Assembly (NCBI GenBank): GCA_021323225.1
Contig: JAJTCH010000002.1
Span: forward strand, 264,425 to 328,424
Direction of reading: 5' to 3'
From: Rickettsiaceae bacterium
GTDB taxonomy: Bacteria; Pseudomonadota; Alphaproteobacteria; Rickettsiales; UBA1997
DNA length: 64,000 nucleotides
Shown: positions 19,567-28,404 of the stretch, piece by piece
Numbering within the stretch: the first letter of the stretch is position 1
Layout of the letters: each line of letters starts with the position of its first letter
Position numbers and translations under genes: made by a program
Notes under the pieces: generated by a model
The model's input: the letters and a program-made list of their open reading frames with translations, nothing else
The model's database searches: none
Told to the model about the DNA's origin: nothing

Positions 19567-20628
19567 ATGAAAAAATGGACAATCGGAATCGTCAATTACA
19601 AAAGTAGTGTTTATCTGGAATGCCAGATGAAAATTCTTTACGAATTTAACGATCCGAATTCTTTTAAGATCATCATCATTGATAATTCCGCTCCTCATGA
19701 AATTGAGGCCTTGTCAAAAATCGCCAAGCAATATGAGCGATATAGCAATATGGAAATCATCTATTTTAATCCAAGCTCTGAGCCTTGGATGAGAGGCAGC
19801 GGTCAACATGGAGAAGGGTTAAACGAGGTTCTTAAAAAAACTGATACTGAATATCTGCTGGTTCATGATCCAGACTTTTTCTTTGTTCAAAAAGATTTCC
19901 TAAATATTTTGGCAAAAAAACTGGATGAAGGAAATTTTTCAATTGGTGCTCCCTATAGAAATATGCACGGAATAGAGACTGGAAATATAGGAAAGCCAGA
20001 TTTTCCATCAGCTTTTGGTGCTGCTTACAAAGTTTCTGAGATAAAAAATTTAAGCTTTTTACCTGGCATCAAAGAGGATTTATTCAAACAAGGAGATATT
20101 TGCTGGATTAGTCCTGCAGGAGCTGATGTTGGCTGGGAAATGCGTGATAAATTATCAGACAAAAAATATATCTCCTTCAGCCAAAAACGCGCCGAAATGC
20201 TGAAATATTATTTTGGCGATTATTCCTTCAATCAAGAACCTTATGAATATTTCCTAGACGGCAAAAGAATCGCCTATCACCTGTTCAAAGGCTCATTCGT
20301 GGCTGATGGCAAAAAATTCTCAACATTAAAATTAGATCACCAAACCCCGGAAAATTGGAACAAAGCCAGAAAAGAAATCGCTAAATATTTTTATGAGGTA
20401 GCGCAAAACGGCATTTCCCTTCCGCTCTACTTGAAGATGTGTCATAAATACTACATAGCTAACTTTATGCTCATCGACGAGATATTGGATAAATTGCTAT
20501 ACAAACCGTTTTGCTTGATATTCAAAGTGCTATCCAAGGCGTTGCATAAATTATTCTTCAGACTGACTCATCCTGTTGCCTTTGTGAAAAGAAAAATAAG
20601 AAACTACAAGCTAAAAAATTTATTCTGA
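19567..20628 (+). CDS. Family 2-type glycosyltransferase
   Basis: About 353 residues. The GT-A start KKWTIGIVNYKSS, IIIIDNSAP near residue 40 and a VHDPDFFFV metal motif near 100 point to a family 2 enzyme. A C-terminal helical extension with aromatic and basic residues follows. ATG at 19567 is preferred because it starts right before the first beta strand; in-frame ATGs at 19552 and 19537 would add up to 10 residues. Donor and acceptor unknown. Confidence 0.8.
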   Translation: MKKWTIGIVNYKSSVYLECQMKILYEFNDPNSFKIIIIDNSAPHEIEALSKIAKQYERYSNMEIIYFNPSSEPWMRGSGQHGEGLNEVLKKTDTEYLLVHDPDFFFVQKDFLNILAKKLDEGNFSIGAPYRNMHGIETGNIGKPDFPSAFGAAYKVSEIKNLSFLPGIKEDLFKQGDICWISPAGADVGWEMRDKLSDKKYISFSQKRAEMLKYYFGDYSFNQEPYEYFLDGKRIAYHLFKGSFVADGKKFSTLKLDHQTPENWNKARKEIAKYFYEVAQNGISLPLYLKMCHKYYIANFMLIDEILDKLLYKPFCLIFKVLSKALHKLFFRLTHPVAFVKRKIRNYKLKNLF

Positions 20629-20636
20629 ACCAGACA

Positions 20637-21767
20637 TTGAAAATCATAAAATTTCTTCAATCAAAATTAGGTAGAAATAAATCTTCTTTTTCAAAGATTA
20701 TTGCTGATTTGAATCCACAACATCAAAAACTGATTTACCTACATCATGAATGGGGTGGTGGAGCAGATTTATATTTGCAGCACAAAATAGAAGAGCTTAA
20801 AAACAGCAGCTGTATTTTTGTTATTATCTACAAAAAGAAGCTAGACAAAATCAATCTGCAAGTAACCTATAAAGAGCAATTTGCATCAATTTTGCTTGAT
20901 AATTTTGTGGAACTTGAAGCTCTTCTTGGCAAAAGAAAAATTGATGTAATTTACATAAACCAAATTTCCTTTTTTCCTAATCTTGATTCAGTTTTTGATT
21001 TTTTGAAGCAAATTAAAGATGCTTCCACCAAGGTTTCCATGCTGATGCATGATTTTTCCTGCATTTGCAAAAATGCTCATTTAGTTAAAGAAAATGGCGA
21101 TCCATGTAGTATAATTTCTAGTAAAAATTGTTGTGATTGTAGTGTAGATGCTGTAGGAAATTTCAAGAAATGGGGAAATTTTCTAGAAAATCAAGCTGAA
21201 GAGGTGATATGTTTTTCACAAAATTCTAAACAAATTATCACCCAAGTTTATCCTTTCTTATCTCCTAAAATCCAGGTTATTCCCCATCATGTTCCTTTGT
21301 TAAGGAAGATAAAAATAGAAAAAACACAACCAACAATTAATATAGCAACAATTGGCTTTCTCAACAAAATCAAGGGTTGCGATATAATTGAGGAGATGTC
21401 AAAAATCATCATCAACAATAACCTGCCGGTCAAAATAATTTCAATTGGTAAGTGTAAAGCCAAAGGAAATCACGCTCTAAAAATTTTAGGAAAATATAAA
21501 AGAAATGACCTACCAAAAATTATTGAAGAAAACGAAATAGATATAGTTTTTATTTCCTCAATTTGCCCGGAAACTTTTAGTTATGCGACCCATGAAGCAA
21601 TGGTAATGGGTCTTAAGGTTGCTTGTTTTGATATTGGTGCTCAGGCTGAGTATGTAAAAAAATATGATAAAGGATTAATCATCAGCAAAATTCATGCCAA
21701 GACAGCATTAGATGAGATTTTAAATTTTGTAAAAACAACTCAAAATAATGAAAATAGAAATAATTGA
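20637..21767 (+). CDS. Family 4-like glycosyltransferase
   Basis: 376 residues from a TTG start 8 bp after the preceding stop. The N-terminal half has a GT-B-like opening (LIYLHHEWGGGADLY), a Cys-rich middle insert (about 140-165, CICKNAHL...CCDC) that resembles inserts of other LPS glycosyltransferases, and a GT4-type C-terminal domain (IATIGFLNKIKGCDIIEEMS and PETFSYATHEAMVMGLKVACFD). The 3' end overlaps fdtA by 20 bp. The Cys insert is unusual and might bind metal. Confidence 0.78.
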   Translation: MKIIKFLQSKLGRNKSSFSKIIADLNPQHQKLIYLHHEWGGGADLYLQHKIEELKNSSCIFVIIYKKKLDKINLQVTYKEQFASILLDNFVELEALLGKRKIDVIYINQISFFPNLDSVFDFLKQIKDASTKVSMLMHDFSCICKNAHLVKENGDPCSIISSKNCCDCSVDAVGNFKKWGNFLENQAEEVICFSQNSKQIITQVYPFLSPKIQVIPHHVPLLRKIKIEKTQPTINIATIGFLNKIKGCDIIEEMSKIIINNNLPVKIISIGKCKAKGNHALKILGKYKRNDLPKIIEENEIDIVFISSICPETFSYATHEAMVMGLKVACFDIGAQAEYVKKYDKGLIISKIHAKTALDEILNFVKTTQNNENRNN

Positions 21768-22149
21768 TTTTGAAATAAAAGGCGATGAGAGAGGTAGCCT
21801 CATTGCTTTGGAAGGAAATAAAAATATACCGTTTGAGATAAAGAGAATTTACTACATTTTTGACACTAAAGAAGGAGTGCAAAGAGGTTTTCATGCTCAC
21901 AAAAAGCTTAAGCAGATTTTGGTTTGTGTGCGAGGCAGTTGCAAAATATTGCTTGATGATGGAAAGGAAAAATCGGAAGTCATATTAGACTCTCCTGATA
22001 AAGGTTTGCTTATAGAATCTGTGATTTGGCGAGAAATGTTTGATTTTTCGCCAGATTGTGTGCTAGTGGTTTTGGCTGATAATTACTATGATGAGGAGGA
22101 TTATATAAGGGATTATGAAGAGTTTTTAGAGTTGCGTCCATATATTTAG
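21748..22149 (+). CDS. fdtA: dTDP-4-keto-6-deoxyhexose 3,4-ketoisomerase (FdtA/QdtA)
   Basis: 133 residues, a cupin of the FdtA family with the signature RGFHAHKKLKQ. His49 and His51 are the active-site histidines known in this family. The C-terminal block VLADNYYDEEDYIRDYEEFL is typical. It moves the keto group of dTDP-4-keto-6-deoxyglucose from C4 to C3, preparing it for amination by the FdtB enzyme at 23827. Whether the product is galacto (Fuc3N) or gluco (Qui3N) cannot be told here. A decayed second copy of its tail lies at 23254-23334. Confidence 0.9.
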   Translation: MKIEIIDFEIKGDERGSLIALEGNKNIPFEIKRIYYIFDTKEGVQRGFHAHKKLKQILVCVRGSCKILLDDGKEKSEVILDSPDKGLLIESVIWREMFDFSPDCVLVVLADNYYDEEDYIRDYEEFLELRPYI

Positions 22150-22167
22150 TTTTTGTGCGGTAGAAAT

Positions 22168-23181
22168 ATGGACAAAAATTTTATTTTTACAAAACCAAAA
22201 CCAAAAATATCAATCATAGTTCCTGTTTATAATGGAGAAAAATATATTGCCAAAACAATAGAAAGTATTTTGGCGCAAACTTATACAGATTTTGAATTAG
22301 TATGCGTGGATGACTCATCAACTGATGGTAGTTATGAAATTTTAACTCATTATGCAAAACAGGATCAAAGAATAAGATTATTTAAAAAGCCAAATGGTGG
22401 AAATGCGGTAAAATCAATTATCTGGGCCCTACCTATGCTTCTTGGTGAATATATGTTTTATTCATCTCATGACGATCTATTTTCCAAAGACTTGCTAGAA
22501 AAAATGTATGACAAAGCAATAAATAGTGGCGCAGATGCAGTCCTGCCCGATATGTTTTGTTGTAAAAATGGAGAAACTTATAGCAGAATTATTGGTGTGA
22601 ATGGCGATAGAGATGTGGAATTATGTAATCGAGATGCCTTCCTGCTTAGTTTGGACTGGTTAATTCACGGATTTTCGCTCAGGAAAATGGATTTAGTTAA
22701 AAAAATTGGATATGACGACATTGCAACCAATAGTGATGAATACATTACTAGGAAATTCTATCTTAATTGTAACAAGGTGGTGTTTTGTAATGGAATTTTC
22801 TTTTACAACCATAGCAATATTGAAGCTCTTACTCAAAAATTTACGATAAAAAAGTTCGATTGGATTGTTACAAATACAAGAATATTAGAGCTCATTATAA
22901 AAAATGACTTTGATAAAAAAATTATAGAAAAATTTATTAAAAATGCCTCAGCTGATATATATCATATAGGTAGATTGCTTAACAAAAATTTAAAAAAGTT
23001 TCCATTAAGTGATGCCAAGAAAGCTAAAAATATTTTGAGGGATAATTTAAAAGAGATAAACAAAATATCCCGAACTTTTAATCTAAAGCCACTAAAATTG
23101 CAAAGAAGGATCAAGGTGTCATTGTCTGCTTTGGTACTATTTTTGCTGATTAAAAAAAGAAAAATAATTGGATGCAGTTAA
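22168..23181 (+). CDS. Family 2 glycosyltransferase
   Basis: 337 residues from the ATG at 22168; an in-frame TTG at 22153 would add five. GT-A motifs: ISIIVPVYNGEKYIAKTIES at the start, CVDDSSTDGSYEIL near 45 and SSHDDLFSKDLLEKMY near 100, giving a DDL-type metal site. A basic C-terminal tail may bind the membrane. It separates fdtA from fdtC and fdtB, which are usually contiguous, and is followed by a 166-bp gap holding an fdtA remnant. Confidence 0.85.
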   Translation: MDKNFIFTKPKPKISIIVPVYNGEKYIAKTIESILAQTYTDFELVCVDDSSTDGSYEILTHYAKQDQRIRLFKKPNGGNAVKSIIWALPMLLGEYMFYSSHDDLFSKDLLEKMYDKAINSGADAVLPDMFCCKNGETYSRIIGVNGDRDVELCNRDAFLLSLDWLIHGFSLRKMDLVKKIGYDDIATNSDEYITRKFYLNCNKVVFCNGIFFYNHSNIEALTQKFTIKKFDWIVTNTRILELIIKNDFDKKIIEKFIKNASADIYHIGRLLNKNLKKFPLSDAKKAKNILRDNLKEINKISRTFNLKPLKLQRRIKVSLSALVLFLLIKKRKIIGCS

Positions 23182-23187
23182 TTTAGT

Positions 23188-23216
23188 GTAAATTCAATTG
23201 GCATTTGTGAATTTAC
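23188..23216 (+). other. Inverted repeat downstream of the glycosyltransferase gene
   Basis: GTAAATTCA (23188-23196) and TGAATTTAC (23208-23216) form a perfect 9-bp stem with an 11-nt loop, 7 bp after the glycosyltransferase stop. It is weakly AT-rich with no strong T tract, so a terminator role is only possible. It marks the left edge of the scar region that holds the fdtA remnant. Confidence 0.4.
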
Positions 23217-23253
23217 TGCTTTCTCGGTAAAAAATTAACACAGGCTCTAATAT

Positions 23254-23334
23254 TGGATATTAACGGTTTTAGCTGATAATTATGGTGAGAGAGATTGCGC
23301 AAGAAATTATACAATTTTTATCCTTAAAAAATAA
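23254..23334 (+). pseudogene. Remnant of a second fdtA (C-terminal 26 codons)
   Basis: In one frame this stretch reads WILTVLADNYGERDCARNYT and on to a stop at 23332. It aligns with the FdtA tail VLVVLADNYYDEEDYIRDYE of the intact gene at 21748, and the first 18 bases of the match (GGTTTT-GCTGATAATTA) differ at only one position from it. Upstream the frame is closed by stops, so only the tail survives. It lies 13 bp before fdtC, where an fdtA gene is expected in a standard fdtA-fdtC-fdtB order. Confidence 0.75.
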
Positions 23335-23347
23335 CCAGATAAACTAA

Positions 23348-23812
23348 ATGGCATATTTTGTACATAATCTGTCAGATGTTAAGAGTAAGAACATTGGCAA
23401 TGGCACCAATGTTTGGCAATTTTGTGTTATCTTGCCAAATGCCATTATTGGCAGTAATTGCAATATTTGTTCACATATTTTCATCGAAAATGATGTTAAA
23501 ATTGGTGATAACGTCACTATTAAAAATGGTGTCCAAATTTGGGATGGAATGATTATTGAAGATAATGTTTTTATTGGCCCAAATGTTACTTTTTGCAATG
23601 ATAAACAACCCAGATCCAAGCAATATCCTGATAAATTTTTATCAACAATTATTAAAAAGGGCGCTTCAATTGGTGCTAATGCAACAATATTGCCGGGTGT
23701 GATTATTGGTCAAAATGCCATGGTTGGGGCTGGATCAGTTGTAACCAAAGATGTAGAGGCAGATTCTGTAGTGGCAGGAAATCCAGCCAAAATTCTTTCC
23801 CGGACTAAATAA
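23348..23812 (+). CDS. fdtC: Left-handed beta-helix sugar N-acetyltransferase (FdtC-like)
   Basis: 154 residues built of hexapeptide repeats (for example [20 protein letters not shown] and [20 protein letters not shown]), ending GNPAKI as in many acyltransferases of this fold. The loop with [15 protein letters not shown] is typical for FdtC/WlaRG-like enzymes, which N-acetylate dTDP-3-amino-3,6-dideoxyhexoses. It lies 14 bp before the matching aminotransferase gene. It would work as a trimer in the cytoplasm. Confidence 0.88.
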   Translation: MAYFVHNLSDVKSKNIGNGTNVWQFCVILPNAIIGSNCNICSHIFIENDVKIGDNVTIKNGVQIWDGMIIEDNVFIGPNVTFCNDKQPRSKQYPDKFLSTIIKKGASIGANATILPGVIIGQNAMVGAGSVVTKDVEADSVVAGNPAKILSRTK

Positions 23813-23826
23813 ATAGACAGATTCAA

Positions 23827-24927
23827 ATGATTTCTTTCCTTGAATTAAAAAAAGTTAACTCAAAATATCAATTTAGTATCAGAGAAGCTGTGACCAAGGT
23901 CATTGATTCCGGCTGGTATATTTTGGGCAGAGAGGTTGAAGAGTTTGAAAATGAGTTTGCTAAATATTGTGGTACAAAACACTGTATTGGTGTTGCAAAT
24001 GGTTTGGATGCACTGATTCTGATTTTTAGAGCTTATAAGCAACTGGATCTAATGAGAGATGGTGACGAAGTGATTGTGCCGGCCAATACTTATATTGCCT
24101 CTATTTTAGCAATTTCTGCCAATAACCTAAAACCGATTTTAGTTGAGCCGGATATTTTAACTTACAATATCAATCCTGATTTAATTGCAGAAAAGATTAC
24201 TAATAGAACCAAAGCAATTCTGGCAGTGCATCTCTATGGTAGATGTGCTGATATGGATAAAATTAATGTAATTGCCAAGAAATTTAATTTAAAAGTTATA
24301 GAAGATTCCGCCCAAGCTCATGGAGCGGTTTACCAACAAAAGAAAGTGGGTGCTCTATCTGATGCAAGTGGTTTTAGTTTTTATCCTGGAAAAAACCTGG
24401 GAGCATTAGGAGATGGTGGGGCAATAACCACCAATGATGATGAATTGACGGATATAATAAAAGCTCTAAGAAATTATGGCTCACATGAGAAATATCATAA
24501 TCTTTATAAAGGCTTTAACTCAAGGTTGGACGAGATTCAGGCTGCAATTCTGAGGGTTAAGTTACCATATTTAGATGAAGAAAATGAGCAAAGAAGAATA
24601 ATTGCTGAGCTTTATTGCCAAAATATTAAAAATCCAAAAATAATCTTACCCAACTGGCCGGAAGACCAGAAATCTTGTGTCTGGCATTTATTTGTTATCA
24701 GATCTGAAAATCGTGATTACTTGCAAAAATACTTATTAAAGAACAGGGTGCAAACCATGATTCATTATCCAGTTTCTCCTCATCAACAAGAAGCTTATAA
24801 AGAGCTGAATAATTTAAACCTGCCCATAACTGAAGCAATCCACAATCAAGTTCTAAGCCTGCCGATTAGTCCTCTTATTACAAAAGATGAATCTAAAAAA
24901 ATTATTGAGTTAATAAATGACTATTAG
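23827..24927 (+). CDS. fdtB: dTDP-3-amino-3,6-dideoxyhexose transaminase (FdtB-like)
   Basis: 366 residues. PLP lysine Lys189 in [17 protein letters not shown] and Asp160 in [10 protein letters not shown]; the substrate-binding YGSHEKYHN and [12 protein letters not shown] blocks are typical of FdtB/QdtB. It aminates the 3-keto sugar made by FdtA. Together with FdtA and FdtC it completes dTDP-Fuc3NAc or dTDP-Qui3NAc. The next gene starts 11 bp inside its 3' end. Confidence 0.9.
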   Translation: MISFLELKKVNSKYQFSIREAVTKVIDSGWYILGREVEEFENEFAKYCGTKHCIGVANGLDALILIFRAYKQLDLMRDGDEVIVPANTYIASILAISANNLKPILVEPDILTYNINPDLIAEKITNRTKAILAVHLYGRCADMDKINVIAKKFNLKVIEDSAQAHGAVYQQKKVGALSDASGFSFYPGKNLGALGDGGAITTNDDELTDIIKALRNYGSHEKYHNLYKGFNSRLDEIQAAILRVKLPYLDEENEQRRIIAELYCQNIKNPKIILPNWPEDQKSCVWHLFVIRSENRDYLQKYLLKNRVQTMIHYPVSPHQQEAYKELNNLNLPITEAIHNQVLSLPISPLITKDESKKIIELINDY

Positions 24928-25978
24928 CAACTTAGAGAAGATTGTTTATAGGATTCTATTTTCCTTAATTCCATTTCCAGAATTAAGAAGAAAATTTCGT
25001 GAACAATTCATTAAAAAAACCCATAGCAAGCTAGTTCAAGATCACATTATATATGGCAAGATCTACATGCCGATATACAATCTAAACTGTAAGTTAGAGA
25101 ATAAGGAGCCAAAAATTTACAACAAATCCGGTCAGAAAATGGAAACATTTTTCATTCGCGATGCACATTTTGCTCATAATCCTTGCAGTTCATCACAATA
25201 TTTTATTTGGGATAGATATAATATTGGACTTGATACCCACTTTTATACCCATAAGGCAATGCTTGAAACGATGGGCTCTCCCAAGCGAAGATATGGCTGG
25301 CTTATTGAGTCAGAAGGTATAATCCCAGAAGATTATGATATTTTTTCTAAATATAAGGGTTTGAATAAAGATTTTGATTTGATTTTTACTTATTCAGAAA
25401 AAATTCTTGAAAGTTGTAACAATGCCAGATTCTTTCCCTCCTGTGCTGGTGTTTGGTATGGGGTTATGCCTGGTGCTGGAGGAATAATATCGAAAGAATT
25501 ATATAAGAGTAAAACTAAAAATATTTCTATGGTCTCCTCAGGTAAATCGATGTGTGAATTGCACAATTTTAGAATTAATTTAATTAGAAAATTAAAACAA
25601 AGTAACCTAATTGATGCTTATGGAACATTCGATGGCGGCTCAATGGTGAAAATAGCAGACTCTCTTACTGATTACAGATATTCCATTATTGTTGAAAATA
25701 TGATTTCTCCTTATTTTTTTACTGAGAAAATTACCAATTGTTTTGCGTCAATGACAATACCAATTTATATAGGTGCCACAAGGATTGATAAATTCTTTAA
25801 CACTGATGGCATAATCCAAATTACACCGAAGGATTTTGATAATATTGAAGAAATTCTTAAACAATGTTCAGTTGGTGACTACGAGCAGCGAATTCCAGCC
25901 ATGTTGGATAATTATGATCGAGTTCAATCATATCTATGTCTTGAAGATAAATTATATGAGGAATATCTAAGAAAATGA
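24917..25978 (+). CDS. GT10-like (fucosyltransferase-fold) glycosyltransferase
   Basis: 353 residues. The C-terminal half has the alpha-1,3-fucosyltransferase (GT10) signature: [20 protein letters not shown] followed by [21 protein letters not shown]. The N-terminal half is not recognisable. GT10 enzymes use GDP-fucose; no GDP-fucose pathway is obvious here, so the donor may be another GDP sugar made in this locus, such as a GDP-heptose. Overlaps fdtB by 11 bp and the next gene by 4 bp. Confidence 0.8.
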   Translation: MTISNLEKIVYRILFSLIPFPELRRKFREQFIKKTHSKLVQDHIIYGKIYMPIYNLNCKLENKEPKIYNKSGQKMETFFIRDAHFAHNPCSSSQYFIWDRYNIGLDTHFYTHKAMLETMGSPKRRYGWLIESEGIIPEDYDIFSKYKGLNKDFDLIFTYSEKILESCNNARFFPSCAGVWYGVMPGAGGIISKELYKSKTKNISMVSSGKSMCELHNFRINLIRKLKQSNLIDAYGTFDGGSMVKIADSLTDYRYSIIVENMISPYFFTEKITNCFASMTIPIYIGATRIDKFFNTDGIIQITPKDFDNIEEILKQCSVGDYEQRIPAMLDNYDRVQSYLCLEDKLYEEYLRK

Positions 25979-27048
25979 ATAATCCCAAGATATCAATTTT
26001 ATGTCCTACCTATAACCATGAAAAATTTGTTGGATATTTTATTGATAGTCTACTTACGCAATCAGAGCAGGATTTTGAATTAATTATTGTGGATGATTGT
26101 TCAGCAGATAAAAATGTTGAGGAGATTAAAAAATTTTCAGATCCAAGAATTAAGCTTATACAGCATGAGTATAATCAAGGTATTAATGCTGGATTGAATG
26201 ATGCTTTTTTTGCGGCAAAAGGTGAATATTGTGCTATTATTGCCTCAGACGACATGTTTGAGCCTAATTATCTGGAATTTACTTCCCAATATTTGGATCA
26301 GAATAAAGATATTGCCGTGGTTTATTGTTCATATTTACTGATTGACGACAACAATCAGGTGATAAAAAAGAATAAACCATGGATACAAAATAATCGGGAT
26401 AGATTTAAAATTTTAAGAGAGATGTTTATGGACGGCAATGTTGTCCTTTCTCCTGGAATGGTTGTTAGAAGAGATATTTTAGCAAAAATTATGCCGCTGG
26501 ATTTATCAATGTTTCATCATCAGGATTATGGAATGCATATAAATTTATTGATGAAAAATAATGCATATCTAACTACCAAGCAGTTGGTAAAATATCGAAT
26601 AATTTCTGGAGAGAAGAATGCTAGTGCGCAAAATGCTGTAACTAGGAAAAGAGAAGATCTTGAACAGCCAAAATTGATGGATATTTTTTTGCAAATAAAA
26701 GATGTTGAATTTTTTAAAAAAATATTTGGTGACAAATTAAATGAATTTGGCGAACCAATAAGTGAAACAGTTCCATATTTTCTTGGAAGATTGGCCTTGT
26801 GTTCAAGAAACCAAGAAAAGCAAAATTGGGGATATCGTGTGATTATGGATTTTATCAGGGAGAAGAAAAATCTAGATTTATTAAATAATCTATACGGATT
26901 CAATTTCGGCCAATATATCTCTCTAGTGAAAAAATTTGTGATTGATGATGTGGAAAAAAAATATAGAAAATATAGGAGATTATTTAATATTTCTTTGTTA
27001 GCTATATTTGGCTTTACCTTCTACTTTGTTGGTTCCTTGTTGCAATAG
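25975..27048 (+). CDS. Family 2 glycosyltransferase with C-terminal membrane helix
   Basis: 357 residues. GT-A start (ISILCPTYNHEKFVGYFIDS), IIVDDCSAD near residue 40 and the metal-binding IIASDDMFEPNYL near 88-100. Its last 22 residues (FNISLLAIFGFTFYFVGSLL) look like a membrane anchor. The start overlaps the upstream stop (ATGA). Followed by a 101-bp gap with an AT-rich palindrome. Confidence 0.85.
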   Translation: MNNPKISILCPTYNHEKFVGYFIDSLLTQSEQDFELIIVDDCSADKNVEEIKKFSDPRIKLIQHEYNQGINAGLNDAFFAAKGEYCAIIASDDMFEPNYLEFTSQYLDQNKDIAVVYCSYLLIDDNNQVIKKNKPWIQNNRDRFKILREMFMDGNVVLSPGMVVRRDILAKIMPLDLSMFHHQDYGMHINLLMKNNAYLTTKQLVKYRIISGEKNASAQNAVTRKREDLEQPKLMDIFLQIKDVEFFKKIFGDKLNEFGEPISETVPYFLGRLALCSRNQEKQNWGYRVIMDFIREKKNLDLLNNLYGFNFGQYISLVKKFVIDDVEKKYRKYRRLFNISLLAIFGFTFYFVGSLLQ

Positions 27049-27055
27049 TTCTCTC

Positions 27056-27075
27056 ATATAAATAATTATTTATAT
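27056..27075. other. 20-bp perfect AT palindrome
   Basis: ATATAAATAATTATTTATAT is its own reverse complement. It starts 8 bp after the stop of the glycosyltransferase gene in one of the few real gaps of the plus-strand block (27049-27149). It could be a weak terminator, an operator or part of an internal promoter for the heptose genes. AT palindromes also arise by chance in such A+T-rich DNA. Confidence 0.35.
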
Positions 27076-27149
27076 TCTAATTTCTGTACAAGATATTTTT
27101 GAAATTGGATAGCAAAATAGTTTATATTTGATAAAAATATTTTTGATTA

Positions 27150-28394
27150 ATGTTAGATTTAAAAGTTAGCTTAAGAGAAAATAAAAAAATTCCAAAGCTG
27201 CTTTTTGATATGAATCAATTTCAGCATTTTGGAGGAAGCGATAGAACCGGCATTTATCGGACAGCTGATGAAATTTTTAAAAGACTAGCTAAAAGTAATA
27301 AAATAGATCTTTATTGTTTTATTGATAGGCGCAAAAATTACAAAAAAATTATTAATTACTTAAAACATACCGATCCTTCTTACTTGTATAAGATAGTTAA
27401 TTTTGAATATCTAAGCAAAACTACAAGAGGAAAAAATCTGATTTTTAAAATTAAGTCTAAAATTTACAGTGCGTTATATAATAAAAAATATACTAGCATA
27501 ATTAATGATTATGATTGGTATTTTTCTCCTGCCGATCCAATTCCGGAGCTAGTCCAAAATAATATCAAAACTTCTGCATTAATTCATGATATAATACCTA
27601 TAATACATCCAGAACTTTGCGGGCAGGAAAAGCATGAGGAATTTGTAAAATTTATCGATAATTTAAAAGCAGATTTTATATTTTTTAATTCCGAGTGCAG
27701 TAGAAATGATTTCTTAAATTATCGCAAAGATTATGATTTAAACAAGACTACGGTAACTTTATTGGCTGCTGAAAAAGAATTTAAACCAATTAATGATCAA
27801 AATTTAATTAGACAGGTTAGAGAAAAATATAATATAAAAACGGAAAAATATTTTTTATCAGTTTCGGATTTGAATCCAAGAAAGAATCTTTTATTTATAA
27901 TTAAAAATTTCCTTAGATTTATAAAAGATAATCAAGTTGAAGATTTATGCCTTGTTTTATCTGGTCCCAATAAGCAATTCGGGCAAAATCTGCTTGCAAT
28001 TTTGTCAGAATATCAAAATTTATTTGATAAAATAATTTTCACAGGTTTTATTGATGATGGGGATTTGCCAAGTTTATATGAAGGAAGTATGGCATTTGTT
28101 TATGTATCTTTATATGAGGGTTTTGGATTGCCACCTCTTGAGGCAATGCAGTGCGGTACTCCTGTTATTGCTTCCAATAGCTCGTCTTTGCCAGAAGTGG
28201 TTGGTGAGGCTGGTATTTTGGTTAACCCCAAGAATGATCAAGAATTAATCCAATCTTTTCAGATAATTTATAACGATCAATCAGTTAGAGCTGGTTTATC
28301 AAAAAAGGGGTTAGAAAGAGCAAAGAGTTTCTCTTGGGATGGGGTAATCGAAACCTTACTTAATTTATACTGGCAAAACAGTAAAATAACTTAA
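27150..28394 (+). CDS. Family 4 glycosyltransferase (mannosyltransferase-like)
   Basis: 414 residues with a complete GT-B, GT4 layout. The C-terminal domain shows [20 protein letters not shown], the [24 protein letters not shown] nucleotide-binding EX7E motif and [16 protein letters not shown]. The N-terminal part contains DIIPIIHPE. This subgroup is common in O-antigen loci and often uses GDP-mannose, which ManC (37408) could support. It opens the run of heptose genes after the 101-bp gap. Confidence 0.88.
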   Translation: MLDLKVSLRENKKIPKLLFDMNQFQHFGGSDRTGIYRTADEIFKRLAKSNKIDLYCFIDRRKNYKKIINYLKHTDPSYLYKIVNFEYLSKTTRGKNLIFKIKSKIYSALYNKKYTSIINDYDWYFSPADPIPELVQNNIKTSALIHDIIPIIHPELCGQEKHEEFVKFIDNLKADFIFFNSECSRNDFLNYRKDYDLNKTTVTLLAAEKEFKPINDQNLIRQVREKYNIKTEKYFLSVSDLNPRKNLLFIIKNFLRFIKDNQVEDLCLVLSGPNKQFGQNLLAILSEYQNLFDKIIFTGFIDDGDLPSLYEGSMAFVYVSLYEGFGLPPLEAMQCGTPVIASNSSSLPEVVGEAGILVNPKNDQELIQSFQIIYNDQSVRAGLSKKGLERAKSFSWDGVIETLLNLYWQNSKIT

Positions 28395-28404
28395 CAATTT
28401 AACT

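Noticed and set aside
23281-23347. A 21-codon frame ending directly at the fdtC start codon
   Set aside because: It overlaps the fdtA remnant in another frame and is too short and featureless to call a leader peptide.
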